DNA of 8,130 bases from Eubacterium limosum (GCA_959020865.1 CAUEUD010000173.1:1-8130), one strand, 5' to 3'; positions 1-6,873 are shown, counted from the stretch's first letter. Notes: generated by a model not told the origin, from the sequence alone. Numbers and translations are program-made.

Positions 1-1215
1 GCAGCAGCGCAGGAACGCGTTAAACTCGTCGATATTGTGGAAGGTGTCGGTCATGAGCAGGGTGTACTCTGCAATCTCAAGGGAGCGCTTCTGGATAAAG
101 CCGAGCTCGCGCTTTTCAATACGCTTGAGGTCGCAGGTCAGGGCCATGTCGGAGGAGATGCGGGTAATCAGGCTGATCACCGCGTACTGCAGGGCATCCT
201 GGAAGATGCTGTCACAGACGTCCTGACAGCTCAGCACCTTCAGGCGGTAGCTGACCCTTTGGTTTTCTGCCCAGAGCTTTTCCATGGTGCATTCAAAGCT
301 GTGGTACATGTCCGCCATAAAATCCAGGTCATAGGCCTGCATGGCCAGACGCTTGTCCTCAGGCAAAGCCGTATAGCTCAGCCAGGACACATAGTTGATG
401 ATCATGCTGCCGGTCAGGCGGCCGATGTCAATGGCCTTTGGCCCGTAGCCGGAAAACTCAGTGTCGATGATCTTAACCTTGCCTGGCCCCACCATGATGT
501 TGGAGCTGTGGAGGTCGTTGTGGATCAGGCACTCGTCATTATTCAGGTATTTATAGCCCAGGGCGTGGACGCGCGCCCTGATTTTTTCATTCGACAGGAT
601 ACGCTGCCGGGTTTCTTCGGCCTCGGGCTCCAGGGGTTTTTCGGCACAGAGCAGAACATTGTTCACAAAGAGGAGGTCGTAAAGCCGCTTGGATTCGTCG
701 TTGTAGAAAAAGTGCTTCACGCCCTCAAGCTTGCGCCCGGTCATCAGAAGGTCCGAGGTGTGGAAGAACAGCAGGGCCAGAAAAATCCCCATTTTTTTGC
801 CCACATCAGGGTAAGTGACGCCCGCGGTCAGCTCGAAGCGCAGCAGCTCCAGATCCATGAGGTCCTCCATGACAATGACGCCCGCGGCCTCGTCAAAAAG
901 GTAGATGTCCGGGGCGATATCCTCGTAGAGGGTTCCCATAAAGGTGAGTACTGCAATCTCGGTGCGCAGGCGCTCCATAAGCACCGGGTGGTCGCCGCCG
1001 TCGGCCTCCTTAAAGGCGCGGATGTAAGGCAGCAGCTGCTTGACCACAACGGAGCAGTTGGTGTTCAGGTCTTTGACCGCAAAGATCAGGTTGACATAGC
1101 CCTCGATGTTCTGGATCTCCTCGTGGAGGTCGATGACGTTGAGGAGGGCGTTTTCGGGGAAGATTTTCTTCTGGATCAGATAGTCTTTAATGGTGTCTCG
1201 GTTCAGAGGTTCCAT
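1..1215 (-). CDS. MtnK-like small-molecule kinase (second of a tandem pair), 3' end outside window
   Basis: This is an open frame of 405 codons with no stop, running off the left edge, so the C-terminus is missing. It starts at an ATG preceded by a strong TAAGGAGG site that lies inside the end of the upstream kinase gene. The protein has the APH/choline-kinase fold. An ATP-binding Lys sits in VVVKQ (K59), and VMEDL (about 115-119) resembles the hinge. The Brenner catalytic loop is IHNDLHSSN (H232, D234, N239), and the metal-binding segment is IIDTEFSGYGP (D251, E253). The x-D-x-EF-x-x-x-GP signature and the overall colinearity, including the N-terminal GYVNLIF block, match what I remember of 5-methylthioribose kinase (MtnK, roughly 400 residues) better than aminoglycoside or choline kinases. 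MtnK phosphorylates the 1-OH of methylthioribose. The true substrate here is unknown; a 5-deoxypentose or an amino-alcohol is possible. It is paralogous to the next kinase gene and in the same operon as BMC genes. Confidence 0.85.
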   Translation of the reverse strand, partial: MEPLNRDTIKDYLIQKKIFPENALLNVIDLHEEIQNIEGYVNLIFAVKDLNTNCSVVVKQLLPYIRAFKEADGGDHPVLMERLRTEIAVLTFMGTLYEDIAPDIYLFDEAAGVIVMEDLMDLELLRFELTAGVTYPDVGKKMGIFLALLFFHTSDLLMTGRKLEGVKHFFYNDESKRLYDLLFVNNVLLCAEKPLEPEAEETRQRILSNEKIRARVHALGYKYLNNDECLIHNDLHSSNIMVGPGKVKIIDTEFSGYGPKAIDIGRLTGSMIINYVSWLSYTALPEDKRLAMQAYDLDFMADMYHSFECTMEKLWAENQRVSYRLKVLSCQDVCDSIFQDALQYAVISLITRISSDMALTCDLKRIEKRELGFIQKRSLEIAEYTLLMTDTFHNIDEFNAFLRCC

Positions 1216-1217
1216 GG

Positions 1218-2519
1218 TTATGCCTCCTTAAAGGCTTCGGCCGGGTGCTTTCCAGCCATTTTCCGCAGGTAGTCGGTCAGGTCGGTGATTTTTCTGTAAG
1301 CGCCGCGGTTTAAAAACAGCTCGATGGTCATGAGCAGCACCAGCTGCTCGGGATAGATGCGGTCCGGTGTTTTCAGCCGCTCGAGGTCGTAGCAGATGCC
1401 GCGGTCACCGATGCGGGAGGCGGCGTTCAGGGCTGTGTACAGCAGTGTATCCTGGAAATGGGTCAACAGGTAGGCGTCCACATCCAGGCTGCGGAGGCGG
1501 TAGCTGTCGCTCCGGTTTTTGTCGCACAGCGCCCGGAATTCTTCCTCAAAGCACTGGTACATGGTGTTGATGGAATCCAGCAGATAGGCTCTGAAAACAG
1601 CCTTCTCGCCCTCGGTGTGCTCATGGTCGCCGTACCAGGAGAAAAAGTTGAGGCAGAAGCTGGCAATGAGCCGTCCCCAGTCCTGGGCAATGGGCCCAAA
1701 GCCTGCGAACTCGGTGTCGATGATCTTCATGCTGTGGTCATTGACCATGATGTTGGAGGCGTGCAGATCGGTGTGGATCAGGCACTCCTTGTCGGTCAGG
1801 AACTGGTGGCGCATCTGGCGGATCATGCTCTGAATTTTTTCGTTTTCGATGATGGCTCTGCGCAGGGGCCAGGTGGCCTCAGGCATGTACCGGTTGTCGG
1901 ATACGATGGTGCAGTCGGCAAACAAAAAGAAATCCAGGGCGGTGTATTCCGGATTCTCAAAGAACTTTTCGAGCTCCTGTTTTTTATAGCGGGTCAGGTG
2001 CAGATCTGAGGAGTAGAAAAGGTTCCGGGCCATAAAGCGGCCGATCTTTTCGGGAAATTCAGGGTGCTCCTTCATACGGCAGTGCTCGTAGCGCAGCAGG
2101 CTGTGGTCGGTCAGGTCCTCCATGACAATGATGCCGCGGGGCTCATCGAAAAGATAAATTTTGGGGCAGATGCCCGGGTACACCGAATCCCAGAAAATCA
2201 GGACTGAGATTTCTGAGCGGAGCCGTCCGATATCCAGGCTCCAGTCGTGCATGTACTTGCTGTTCTTGCTGCCGGCGGCTTCGTCCAGCTTGCTCCTGGG
2301 CTCTCCCACAATCTGTTTGAGCACCATGGACTTGCCGTTTTGGTCGTAAATGTGGTATATAAGGTTTACATATCCGTCAATGCTTTCCTTGATGGCGTGG
2401 AGGTCTTCCACCACAAGCTCGGCATCCTGCGGATAAAGGTCTTTATCTTTCAGATAGGCGGCCACCTGATCCTCGGTCAGATAGTCGTCGGACCAGTAAG
2501 GGATTGCTTCCTGGGACAT
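1218..2519 (-). CDS. MtnK-like small-molecule kinase (first of a tandem pair)
   Basis: This encodes a complete protein of 433 residues. I chose the ATG at 2519 because AAGGAAGTG lies about 9 nt upstream and homology with the paralog begins just after it. A longer in-frame start at 2645 would read through the end of the GTPase gene and has no support. The protein has the APH/MtnK-type kinase fold: VLKQ (K68), VMEDL (132-136), catalytic loop IHTDLHASN (H249, D251, N256) and IIDTEFAGFGP (D268, E270). The GYVNLIYHIYDQ block (49-60) and NLFYSSDLHL (166-175) closely resemble the equivalent MtnK segments as I recall them. MtnK itself has a G before the catalytic Asp and DPEF where this has DTEF, so the substrate pocket may differ. 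The gene ends 2 nt before the next kinase start, implying translational coupling. A sugar or deoxysugar 1-kinase feeding an aldehyde-producing BMC pathway is inference; an amino-alcohol kinase is the main alternative. Confidence 0.88.
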   Translation of the reverse strand: MSQEAIPYWSDDYLTEDQVAAYLKDKDLYPQDAELVVEDLHAIKESIDGYVNLIYHIYDQNGKSMVLKQIVGEPRSKLDEAAGSKNSKYMHDWSLDIGRLRSEISVLIFWDSVYPGICPKIYLFDEPRGIIVMEDLTDHSLLRYEHCRMKEHPEFPEKIGRFMARNLFYSSDLHLTRYKKQELEKFFENPEYTALDFFLFADCTIVSDNRYMPEATWPLRRAIIENEKIQSMIRQMRHQFLTDKECLIHTDLHASNIMVNDHSMKIIDTEFAGFGPIAQDWGRLIASFCLNFFSWYGDHEHTEGEKAVFRAYLLDSINTMYQCFEEEFRALCDKNRSDSYRLRSLDVDAYLLTHFQDTLLYTALNAASRIGDRGICYDLERLKTPDRIYPEQLVLLMTIELFLNRGAYRKITDLTDYLRKMAGKHPAEAFKEA

Positions 2520-2550
2520 ATCATCACTTCCTTTTATAGCGGTAATCGAA

Positions 2551-2579
2551 TCAAAGGGTATCGTGGCGATACCCTTTGA
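2551..2579. repeat. Perfect 13-bp stem-loop in the operon between GTPase and kinase genes
   Basis: The arms 2551-2563 (TCAAAGGGTATCG) and 2567-2579 are exact reverse complements around a 3-nt loop. On the minus-strand transcript the hairpin is followed by ATTCGATTACC rather than a U-run, so it is not a standard rho-independent terminator. Its position 31 nt upstream of the kinase start, in a 76-nt gap within a tightly packed operon, suggests an RNA processing or stability element, a translational regulator or a protein-binding operator. Which of these applies cannot be seen from sequence. Confidence 0.85.
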
Positions 2580-2595
2580 AAAACGTTGGTCTGTT

Positions 2596-3066
2596 TTATT
2601 TTTTGTTCCGGTGCTTGTCCATATAGCTGTGGATGGCTTCCTCAAGCGCCTCGATGCCCTCGCCGGTAATGGCGCTGACCTCGTAGATTTTCTTTTTGTT
2701 CACACCGGCAAAGTTCATAAAGCGGTAGCTTCTCTTCATATCCGCGTCCTCGCGGTCAATCTTTGTAATGACGCCGATGGCCGGAATGTTAAAGGTAAAG
2801 ACAAAATTGGGCGGAATGGTATTCTGGGTGTCGACGCTGGAGATCACCACAATGACCAGCCCGGCGTCGCAGGACACGTTGATGGCCTGTCTGCAAAAGA
2901 AGGGCATCTCAATAAATTCACCGGGTGTATCAATAAAATCCTCGGTGTAGGTGACCTGCTGGGTTTTGGCGTAGTGGATTTCCTGCTGGGTAAGGCGCTG
3001 CATCAGAGTTGTTTTGCCGCAGCCGATCTTGCCGACGAGCGCCACACGGTTTCGGTTACTCGCCAT
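2596..3066 (-). CDS. eutP: EutP/PduV-family microcompartment-associated GTPase
   Basis: A 156-residue P-loop GTPase of the EutP/PduV family, small proteins encoded in ethanolamine and propanediol BMC operons and thought to associate with the shell or with its cellular positioning. All G motifs are visible: G1 GKIGCGKTT (12-20, K18 and T19), G3 DTPGE (46-50), G4 TKID (101-104) and G5 SAITGEG (131-137). The segment HYAKTQQVTY (31-40) is the switch-like KTQ stretch typical of the family. The start codon follows the shell gene's stop by only 3 nt. The sequence before it (ACCTATTCCTAAAAG) is a poor Shine-Dalgarno, so translation is probably coupled to the shell gene. EutP and PduV are hard to separate by eye. 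The eutP symbol is preferred because the EutS-EutP order just behind a promoter resembles eut operons; PduV remains possible. Some EutP proteins have been reported to have acetate kinase activity, which I cannot assess here. Confidence 0.92.
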   Translation of the reverse strand: MASNRNRVALVGKIGCGKTTLMQRLTQQEIHYAKTQQVTYTEDFIDTPGEFIEMPFFCRQAINVSCDAGLVIVVISSVDTQNTIPPNFVFTFNIPAIGVITKIDREDADMKRSYRFMNFAGVNKKKIYEVSAITGEGIEALEEAIHSYMDKHRNKK

Positions 3067-3069
3067 CTT

Positions 3070-3423
3070 TTAGGAATAGGTAATTTTGGGAATGTCGAAG
3101 CCCAAAACGGAATGCAGGGTGTTTAAGATTTCCTGTACAGCGGCTTTGACATCACTGACACGCCCTGTGATGACAAGGGAACCGCTGAAACGGTCGAGAA
3201 AGCCGATTTCTACCGGGGCGGCTTTGGTGCCCGCGTCGGCGGAGATAATGGCAGCCTCGCTGGGGGTGATGGTTAAAATGCCGATGGCGTCGCAGTTTTC
3301 GTCATCGAGCCCTAATTTAATATAGACATCGCTTTTGGGTTTGGCGATAATATGCGCTAAGGTGACCTGTTTACCAGGAACGTATTCCTGTATGGACCTT
3401 GGTGTTTTTTTCTCTTCTGACAT
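3070..3423 (-). CDS. eutS: EutS/PduU-family bacterial microcompartment shell protein
   Basis: A 117-residue protein containing one circularly permuted BMC domain, the shell-forming hexamer type of EutS and PduU. Diagnostic stretches are IQEYVPGKQVTLAHIIA (11-27), AIGILTITPSEAAII (46-60), VEIGFLDRFSGSLVITGRV (71-89) and a C-terminal helix around 91-108. Length agrees with the family (about 110-117). In these permuted hexamers the N-terminal strands form a small beta-barrel capping the pore, so the protein is usually a bent or specialised facet tile rather than the main shell component. By eye the ITPSEA and GFLDRFSG wording fits PduU at least as well as EutS; the symbol is therefore provisional. 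It is the promoter-proximal gene of the leftward operon, with AAGGAGAG about 8 nt before the ATG. Its presence implies that further shell genes exist, probably to the left of the window. Confidence 0.95.
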   Translation of the reverse strand: MSEEKKTPRSIQEYVPGKQVTLAHIIAKPKSDVYIKLGLDDENCDAIGILTITPSEAAIISADAGTKAAPVEIGFLDRFSGSLVITGRVSDVKAAVQEILNTLHSVLGFDIPKITYS

Positions 3424-3462
3424 GGTCGATCTCTCCTTCTGTTGGGTATAAATAGTAACCTT

Positions 3463-3492
3463 ATTATAGCATTAATCTGAATACCGTTACAG
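3463..3492 (-). promoter_or_regulatory. Sigma-A type extended -10 promoter for the BMC operon
   Basis: On the minus strand, TGCTATAAT gives a perfect TATAAT (3463-3468) with the TG of an extended -10 motif. An 18-nt spacer separates it from a weak -35 (CTGTAA, 3487-3492). The predicted transcript starts near 3456, leaving a leader of about 33 nt before the eutS start. That is too short for a riboswitch or an ANTAR-type hairpin pair, so control would have to act at initiation. Confidence 0.65.
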
Positions 3493-3623
3493 GTTGAAAC
3501 GATATTTTACTTACAACGGCCAAAATAGTGCGGGTTTTATTGGGAGGTGGAGACAGCCCCCTGCGCCATATTCTTAAATTTTCACTTCCATTCTAAAGGA
3601 AATTCGGTTAAAATAAAATCTTA

Positions 3624-3655
3624 TGGTAGATTCTTTGGAGGAAGCATATTATAAT
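3624..3655 (+). promoter_or_regulatory. Candidate promoter for prmA-rsmE-mtaB-HIT
   Basis: A TATAAT hexamer at 3650-3655 lies 35 nt upstream of the prmA start in AT-rich DNA, but no good -35 is found at 16-18 nt (TAGATT or similar). A second AT-rich option is TAAAAT at 3609-3614, also without a clear -35. The rest of the 3424-3690 divergent spacer shows no gene or strong repeat. Confidence 0.35.
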
Positions 3656-3690
3656 AATTCTTAGATAAATAAGGACTTGGGAGGTAATAC

Positions 3691-4635
3691 ATGACTTGGT
3701 TAGAAGTTCAAATCACGACGACGCTGGAAGCAGAAGAGGCAATCGTCAATCTGTTTTATGAGGTCGGCGCCAAGGGCGTTGTCATCGAATCCGGCGAAAA
3801 CCTGATGATGATTCAGGAGGACCCTACCATCAACTACATTGATGAGAGCATCCTGAACATGGACCCGGATGTCTCGGTCATCCGCGGGTATTTCAATGAA
3901 AAGCTGGACTGTGACGAATGTATCCATCAGCTGCTGACCGGCATTAAAAAACTGCCTGCCTGCGGCCTGAACCCCGGTGAGTGTGAACTGTCCATCACCG
4001 AGGTGGAGGAGGACGACTGGGCCAACTCATGGAAAAAATATTACAAGCCCACCCGGGTTGGCAAGAGCATTATCATCAAGCCCACCTGGGAGGACTATAC
4101 CCCGGAGGCGGACGAGATCGTGGTCAACATGGACCCTGGCATGGCCTTCGGCACCGGCACCCACGAGACCACCCAGCTCTGCGTGACCAAGCTTGAGGAG
4201 TATATCCGGCCGGACGATATGGTGCTCGACATTGGCTGCGGTACGGGTATTCTCTCCATCATCGCCGGGGAGCTGGGCTGCAGGCACGTCATCGGCGTGG
4301 ACTTTGACCCGGTGGCGGTCAAGGTGGCCAGAGAAAACATCGCGCTCAATAATATGGAAGATAAAATTGAAATCCGCGAGGGCAACCTTCTGGACGTCAT
4401 TGCAGAGGATGAAAAGGCAGAGATCATCGTGGCCAACATCCTGGCAGAGGCCATCATCGAGCTGGCCCGGATCATCAAGCCCTATTTAAAGGAAGACGGC
4501 GTGTTCATCTCCTCCGGCATCATCAATGATCGGCTGGAAGCGGTTTTAAAGACCCTGAACGACGAGGGCTTCGAGATTTTAAACATTGAGCAGATGGGCG
4601 AGTGGAACAGCGTTGCCGCCCGGATTAAGGCATAA
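3691..4635 (+). CDS. prmA: Ribosomal protein L11 methyltransferase PrmA
   Basis: A 314-residue SAM-dependent methyltransferase that trimethylates Lys and N-terminal amino groups of ribosomal protein L11 in the cytoplasm. The N-terminal part (1-100) matches the small L11-recognition domain (MTWLEVQITT start, GAKGVVIE around 26-33). It is followed by the linker DDWANSWKKYYKP (108-120) and the class I Rossmann fold. The latter includes DPGMAFGTGTHETT (148-161), motif I VLDIGCGTG (178-186), the acidic GVDFDPVAV (202-210) and VANILAE (247-253). Length is normal for the family. The ATG is preceded by GGGAGG at 3679-3684. It is the first gene of the rightward cluster, and rsmE follows after 14 nt. 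In many Clostridia prmA follows dnaK-dnaJ; here a divergent BMC operon occupies that side. Confidence 0.97.
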   Translation: MTWLEVQITTTLEAEEAIVNLFYEVGAKGVVIESGENLMMIQEDPTINYIDESILNMDPDVSVIRGYFNEKLDCDECIHQLLTGIKKLPACGLNPGECELSITEVEEDDWANSWKKYYKPTRVGKSIIIKPTWEDYTPEADEIVVNMDPGMAFGTGTHETTQLCVTKLEEYIRPDDMVLDIGCGTGILSIIAGELGCRHVIGVDFDPVAVKVARENIALNNMEDKIEIREGNLLDVIAEDEKAEIIVANILAEAIIELARIIKPYLKEDGVFISSGIINDRLEAVLKTLNDEGFEILNIEQMGEWNSVAARIKA

Positions 4636-4649
4636 AGGAGTTCTTTTGT

Positions 4650-5390
4650 ATGCATCGTTTTTTTGTATCCCCCGGACAGATTGAGGATGGGCTGGTCACT
4701 ATTGAAGGGGAGGATTTTAAGCATATTACCAAGGTGCTGCGCCTGAGAGACGATGAGGCCATTGAGGTCTGTGACGGCCGCGGCACGGACTATATCGCGT
4801 GTGTGGAGACTGTGGGAAAGGAAAGCCTGAAGGGGCGTATTCTGGAGAGCCGCCCGTCCCGCGGAGAGACGGACAGCCTGCGGGTTACCCTGTTCCAGGG
4901 CGTACCCAAGGGGCAGAAGATGGAGTCCGTCATTCAGAAATGCGTGGAGGCCGGCGCAGCCTCCATTGTGCCCTTCACCTCGGAGCGCACAGTGGTAAAG
5001 CTGGGCGATAAGGAAGAGAAAAAGACCCGGCGCTGGCAGCGCGTTGCCTACGAGGCCGCCAAGCAGTCCAAGCGCGGCATCGTCCCCCATGTGGCAGAGG
5101 TGACCACCCTGTCCGCAGTGGCAGACACCTTGGATAACTATGACCTGGTGCTCATTGCCTACGAGGGCGAGGAAGAAAGCAGCCTGAAAAGCGTGATTTC
5201 CTCCTTGGAGTTTGATCCGGAGAAAATCGCGGTCATCATCGGCCCCGAGGGCGGTTTCGACCCCGCAGAGGCTGCCATGATCGAGGAGGCCGGCGGCTAC
5301 TCTGTGAGCCTTGGACGCCGGATTCTGCGCACCGAGACCGCGGGCGTGGTGCTGCTGGCGCAGCTGAACTTCTTTTATGAGAAAAGTTAA
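4650..5390 (+). CDS. rsmE: 16S rRNA (uracil-1498-N3)-methyltransferase RsmE
   Basis: A 246-residue SPOUT-class methyltransferase that methylates N3 of U1498 in helix 44 of 16S rRNA. The N-terminal PUA-like domain begins MHRFFV and contains HITKVLRLR (25-33). The C-terminal knotted SPOUT domain shows FQGVPKGQKME (82-92), the family segment AYEAAKQSKR (133-142), the SAM-binding loop IIGPEGGFD (196-204) and the knot sequence LGRRILRTETA (221-231). Length is typical. AAAGGAG overlaps the region just after the prmA stop and lies about 9 nt before the ATG, so the two genes are co-transcribed. The stop is immediately followed by a multi-hairpin repeat element. Confidence 0.97.
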   Translation: MHRFFVSPGQIEDGLVTIEGEDFKHITKVLRLRDDEAIEVCDGRGTDYIACVETVGKESLKGRILESRPSRGETDSLRVTLFQGVPKGQKMESVIQKCVEAGAASIVPFTSERTVVKLGDKEEKKTRRWQRVAYEAAKQSKRGIVPHVAEVTTLSAVADTLDNYDLVLIAYEGEEESSLKSVISSLEFDPEKIAVIIGPEGGFDPAEAAMIEEAGGYSVSLGRRILRTETAGVVLLAQLNFFYEKS

Positions 5391-5391
5391 A

Positions 5392-5419
5392 AAGGTGGAA
5401 AGTTGAAGGTGGAAAGTTG
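5392..5419 (+). repeat. Two tandem copies of a 14-nt unit made of heptamers
   Basis: AAGGTGGAAAGTTG is present twice in direct succession (5392-5405 and 5406-5419). Each unit can be read as the related heptamers AAGGTGG and AAAGTTG. The inverted right arm of the surrounding element carries a further degenerate copy on the other strand. Confidence 0.9.
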
Positions 5420-5523
5420 CTGTACAAATCTGCCTTTGGCAGATTTGATAAGAAGCGGCTTTCAGCCGCTGTTCTAATCAAAACACGGACGTGTTTTGTT
5501 CCTGAACCTTCCACCTTCAACCC
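5392..5523. mobile_element. Multi-hairpin intergenic element (MITE/REP-like) between rsmE and mtaB
   Basis: The outer arms 5402-5418 and 5505-5521 are inverted repeats matching at 16 of 17 positions (mismatch 5415/5508). Between them sit three separate perfect hairpins: 5425-5434/5438-5447 (10 bp, loop TTT), 5454-5460/5464-5470 (7 bp, loop TTC) and 5479-5487/5490-5498 (9 bp, 2-nt gap). Folded, this gives a long stem closing a four-way junction. The left arm is built of alternating heptamers. TAAAAA occurs on both flanks (5388-5393 and 5524-5529), a possible target duplication that would include the rsmE stop, although low complexity could explain it. No protein is encoded. The gap here is 175 nt, whereas the neighbouring gene junctions are 14 nt, which fits insertion of a non-autonomous element. 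A long RNA structure acting on the downstream gene is an alternative. Confidence 0.6.
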
Positions 5524-5565
5524 TAAAAATCACAAATTCGATTAACGACTGGAGCTTTAACATAG

Positions 5566-6873
5566 ATGAACCAAAAAACTGTCGCTTTCCATACTCTTGG
5601 CTGTAAGGTGAATTCCTACGACACCGAGGCCATGATGGAAATTTTTGAAAAGGCGGGCTACCGCATTGTCGGGTTCGCCGAATACGCCGATGTGTACGTG
5701 GTCAACACCTGCACCGTCACCCATCTGGGCGACCGGAAATCCCGCAATATGATGCGCAAGGCAAGGCGCACGAACCCGGACGCGGTCATTGTGGCGGTGG
5801 GCTGCTATGTGCAGGTAGCCCCCGACGAGGTTCAGGCCATCGAGGAGGTGGACCTGATCATCGGTACCAAAAACCGGGCCGATATCGTGGCCGACATCGA
5901 GGCCTACCAAAAGGATAAGACCCAGAACAATTTTGTTTCCGATATTATGCGGGAGCACCACTATGAGGATTTGAATATCACTGAAACCAAGGGCAAGACC
6001 CGGGCCTTTTTAAAGGTCCAGGAGGGCTGTAACCAGTTCTGTACCTACTGCATTGTCCCCTTTGCCAGGGGGCCGGTTCGCAGCCGCCCAGTGGACGCTG
6101 TCCTGAGCGAGGTGAAGCGGGTGGCGGCCCACGGCTACGCAGAGGTGGTGCTCACCGGTATCCACATTGCTTCCTACGGCGTGGACCTGGAGGACGGCGT
6201 GGACCTGCTGAGCCTGATCCGGGCAGTGGACAGGGTTGAGGGCGTGAAACGTATCCGCCTCGGCTCCCTCGAACCCCTGTTGCTCACCGAAGAATTTGTG
6301 CAGGGCCTGTCAGAAGTCAGGACCTTCTGCCCCCACTTCCACCTGTCGCTGCAGAGCGGCTGTGATACGGTTTTAAGCCGTATGGGCCGCAAATACACCA
6401 CCGCCCAGTACGCGGAGATTGTAAAACGGGTGCGCCGCGCCTTTGATTATCCGGCCATCACCACGGATATTATGGTTGGTTTCCCCGGTGAAACGGAGGA
6501 GGAATTTGAGGCGACTCTGGCCTTTGTGGAGCAGATTCATTTTTACCAGGTGCATGTCTTTAAATACTCCAGGCGCAAGGGCACAAAGGCCGATGCTTTC
6601 CAGGGCCAGGTGCCCGAGGAGATCAAGACCGAGAGAAGCCACCGCCTGACCCAGATGGCCAGAGCCTGTGAGCAGGATTTCCTCAGGGCCAACGCGGGCA
6701 GAACTGTGCCTGTGCTCTATGAGCGCGCCAAAGAGGAAGGGGTCTATGAGGGCCACACAGACAACTATATTCCAGTGGTTCTTAAGACCATCGAAAAAAT
6801 TAATGGCAAAATTATTGAAACTGAGTTATTATATAAGGAGTCAGAGTTCCATATGACGGGGCTCCTGAATTAG
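5566..6873 (+). CDS. mtaB: tRNA ms2t6A methylthiotransferase MtaB
   Basis: A 435-residue radical-SAM methylthiotransferase that adds a methylthio group to C2 of t6A37 in tRNAs reading ANN codons. The N-terminal UPF0004 domain supplies three auxiliary-cluster cysteines: LGCKVN (C13), NTCTV (C49) and VGCY (C80). The radical-SAM motif CxxxCxxC is at C155, C159 and C162 within GCNQFCTYCIVPFARGP. Later landmarks are LTGIHIASYG, LHLSLQSGCD-type strand-turn sequence, TTDIMVGFPGET and YSRRKGTKA. The C-terminal segment (about 375-435) fits a divergent TRAM RNA-binding domain. LGCKVNxYDTE and ARGPVRSR favour MtaB over MiaB or RimO. A GGAG lies 11 nt before the ATG, a slightly long spacing. The preceding 175-nt gap holds a structured element, so expression may depend on read-through. 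Confidence 0.96.
   Translation: MNQKTVAFHTLGCKVNSYDTEAMMEIFEKAGYRIVGFAEYADVYVVNTCTVTHLGDRKSRNMMRKARRTNPDAVIVAVGCYVQVAPDEVQAIEEVDLIIGTKNRADIVADIEAYQKDKTQNNFVSDIMREHHYEDLNITETKGKTRAFLKVQEGCNQFCTYCIVPFARGPVRSRPVDAVLSEVKRVAAHGYAEVVLTGIHIASYGVDLEDGVDLLSLIRAVDRVEGVKRIRLGSLEPLLLTEEFVQGLSEVRTFCPHFHLSLQSGCDTVLSRMGRKYTTAQYAEIVKRVRRAFDYPAITTDIMVGFPGETEEEFEATLAFVEQIHFYQVHVFKYSRRKGTKADAFQGQVPEEIKTERSHRLTQMARACEQDFLRANAGRTVPVLYERAKEEGVYEGHTDNYIPVVLKTIEKINGKIIETELLYKESEFHMTGLLN

Noticed and set aside
37..1272. Plus-strand open frame of 411 codons covering the left edge
   Set aside because: It is antisense to the partial kinase gene, which has clear catalytic motifs, a strong ribosome binding site and operon context; the plus-strand translation shows no family motif and is a shadow of codon bias.
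2520..2645. Longer N-terminus for the 433-residue kinase, starting at 2645
   Set aside because: It would overlap the end of the GTPase gene and translate the stem-loop; the ATG at 2519 has a proper Shine-Dalgarno and aligns with the paralog.
1458..3126. Several further plus-strand frames (1458-2009, 2247-2579, 2563-3126)
   Set aside because: They lie opposite the second kinase and the GTPase, have no convincing ribosome binding sites and encode no recognisable protein.
3646..3660. PerR-box-like AT palindrome (ATTATAAT) near the prmA promoter
   Set aside because: It matches only part of the PerR consensus, coincides with a candidate -10 box, and prmA is not an expected PerR target.
4482..5090. 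Minus-strand frame of 202 codons
   Set aside because: It is opposite the end of prmA and most of rsmE, both firmly identified.
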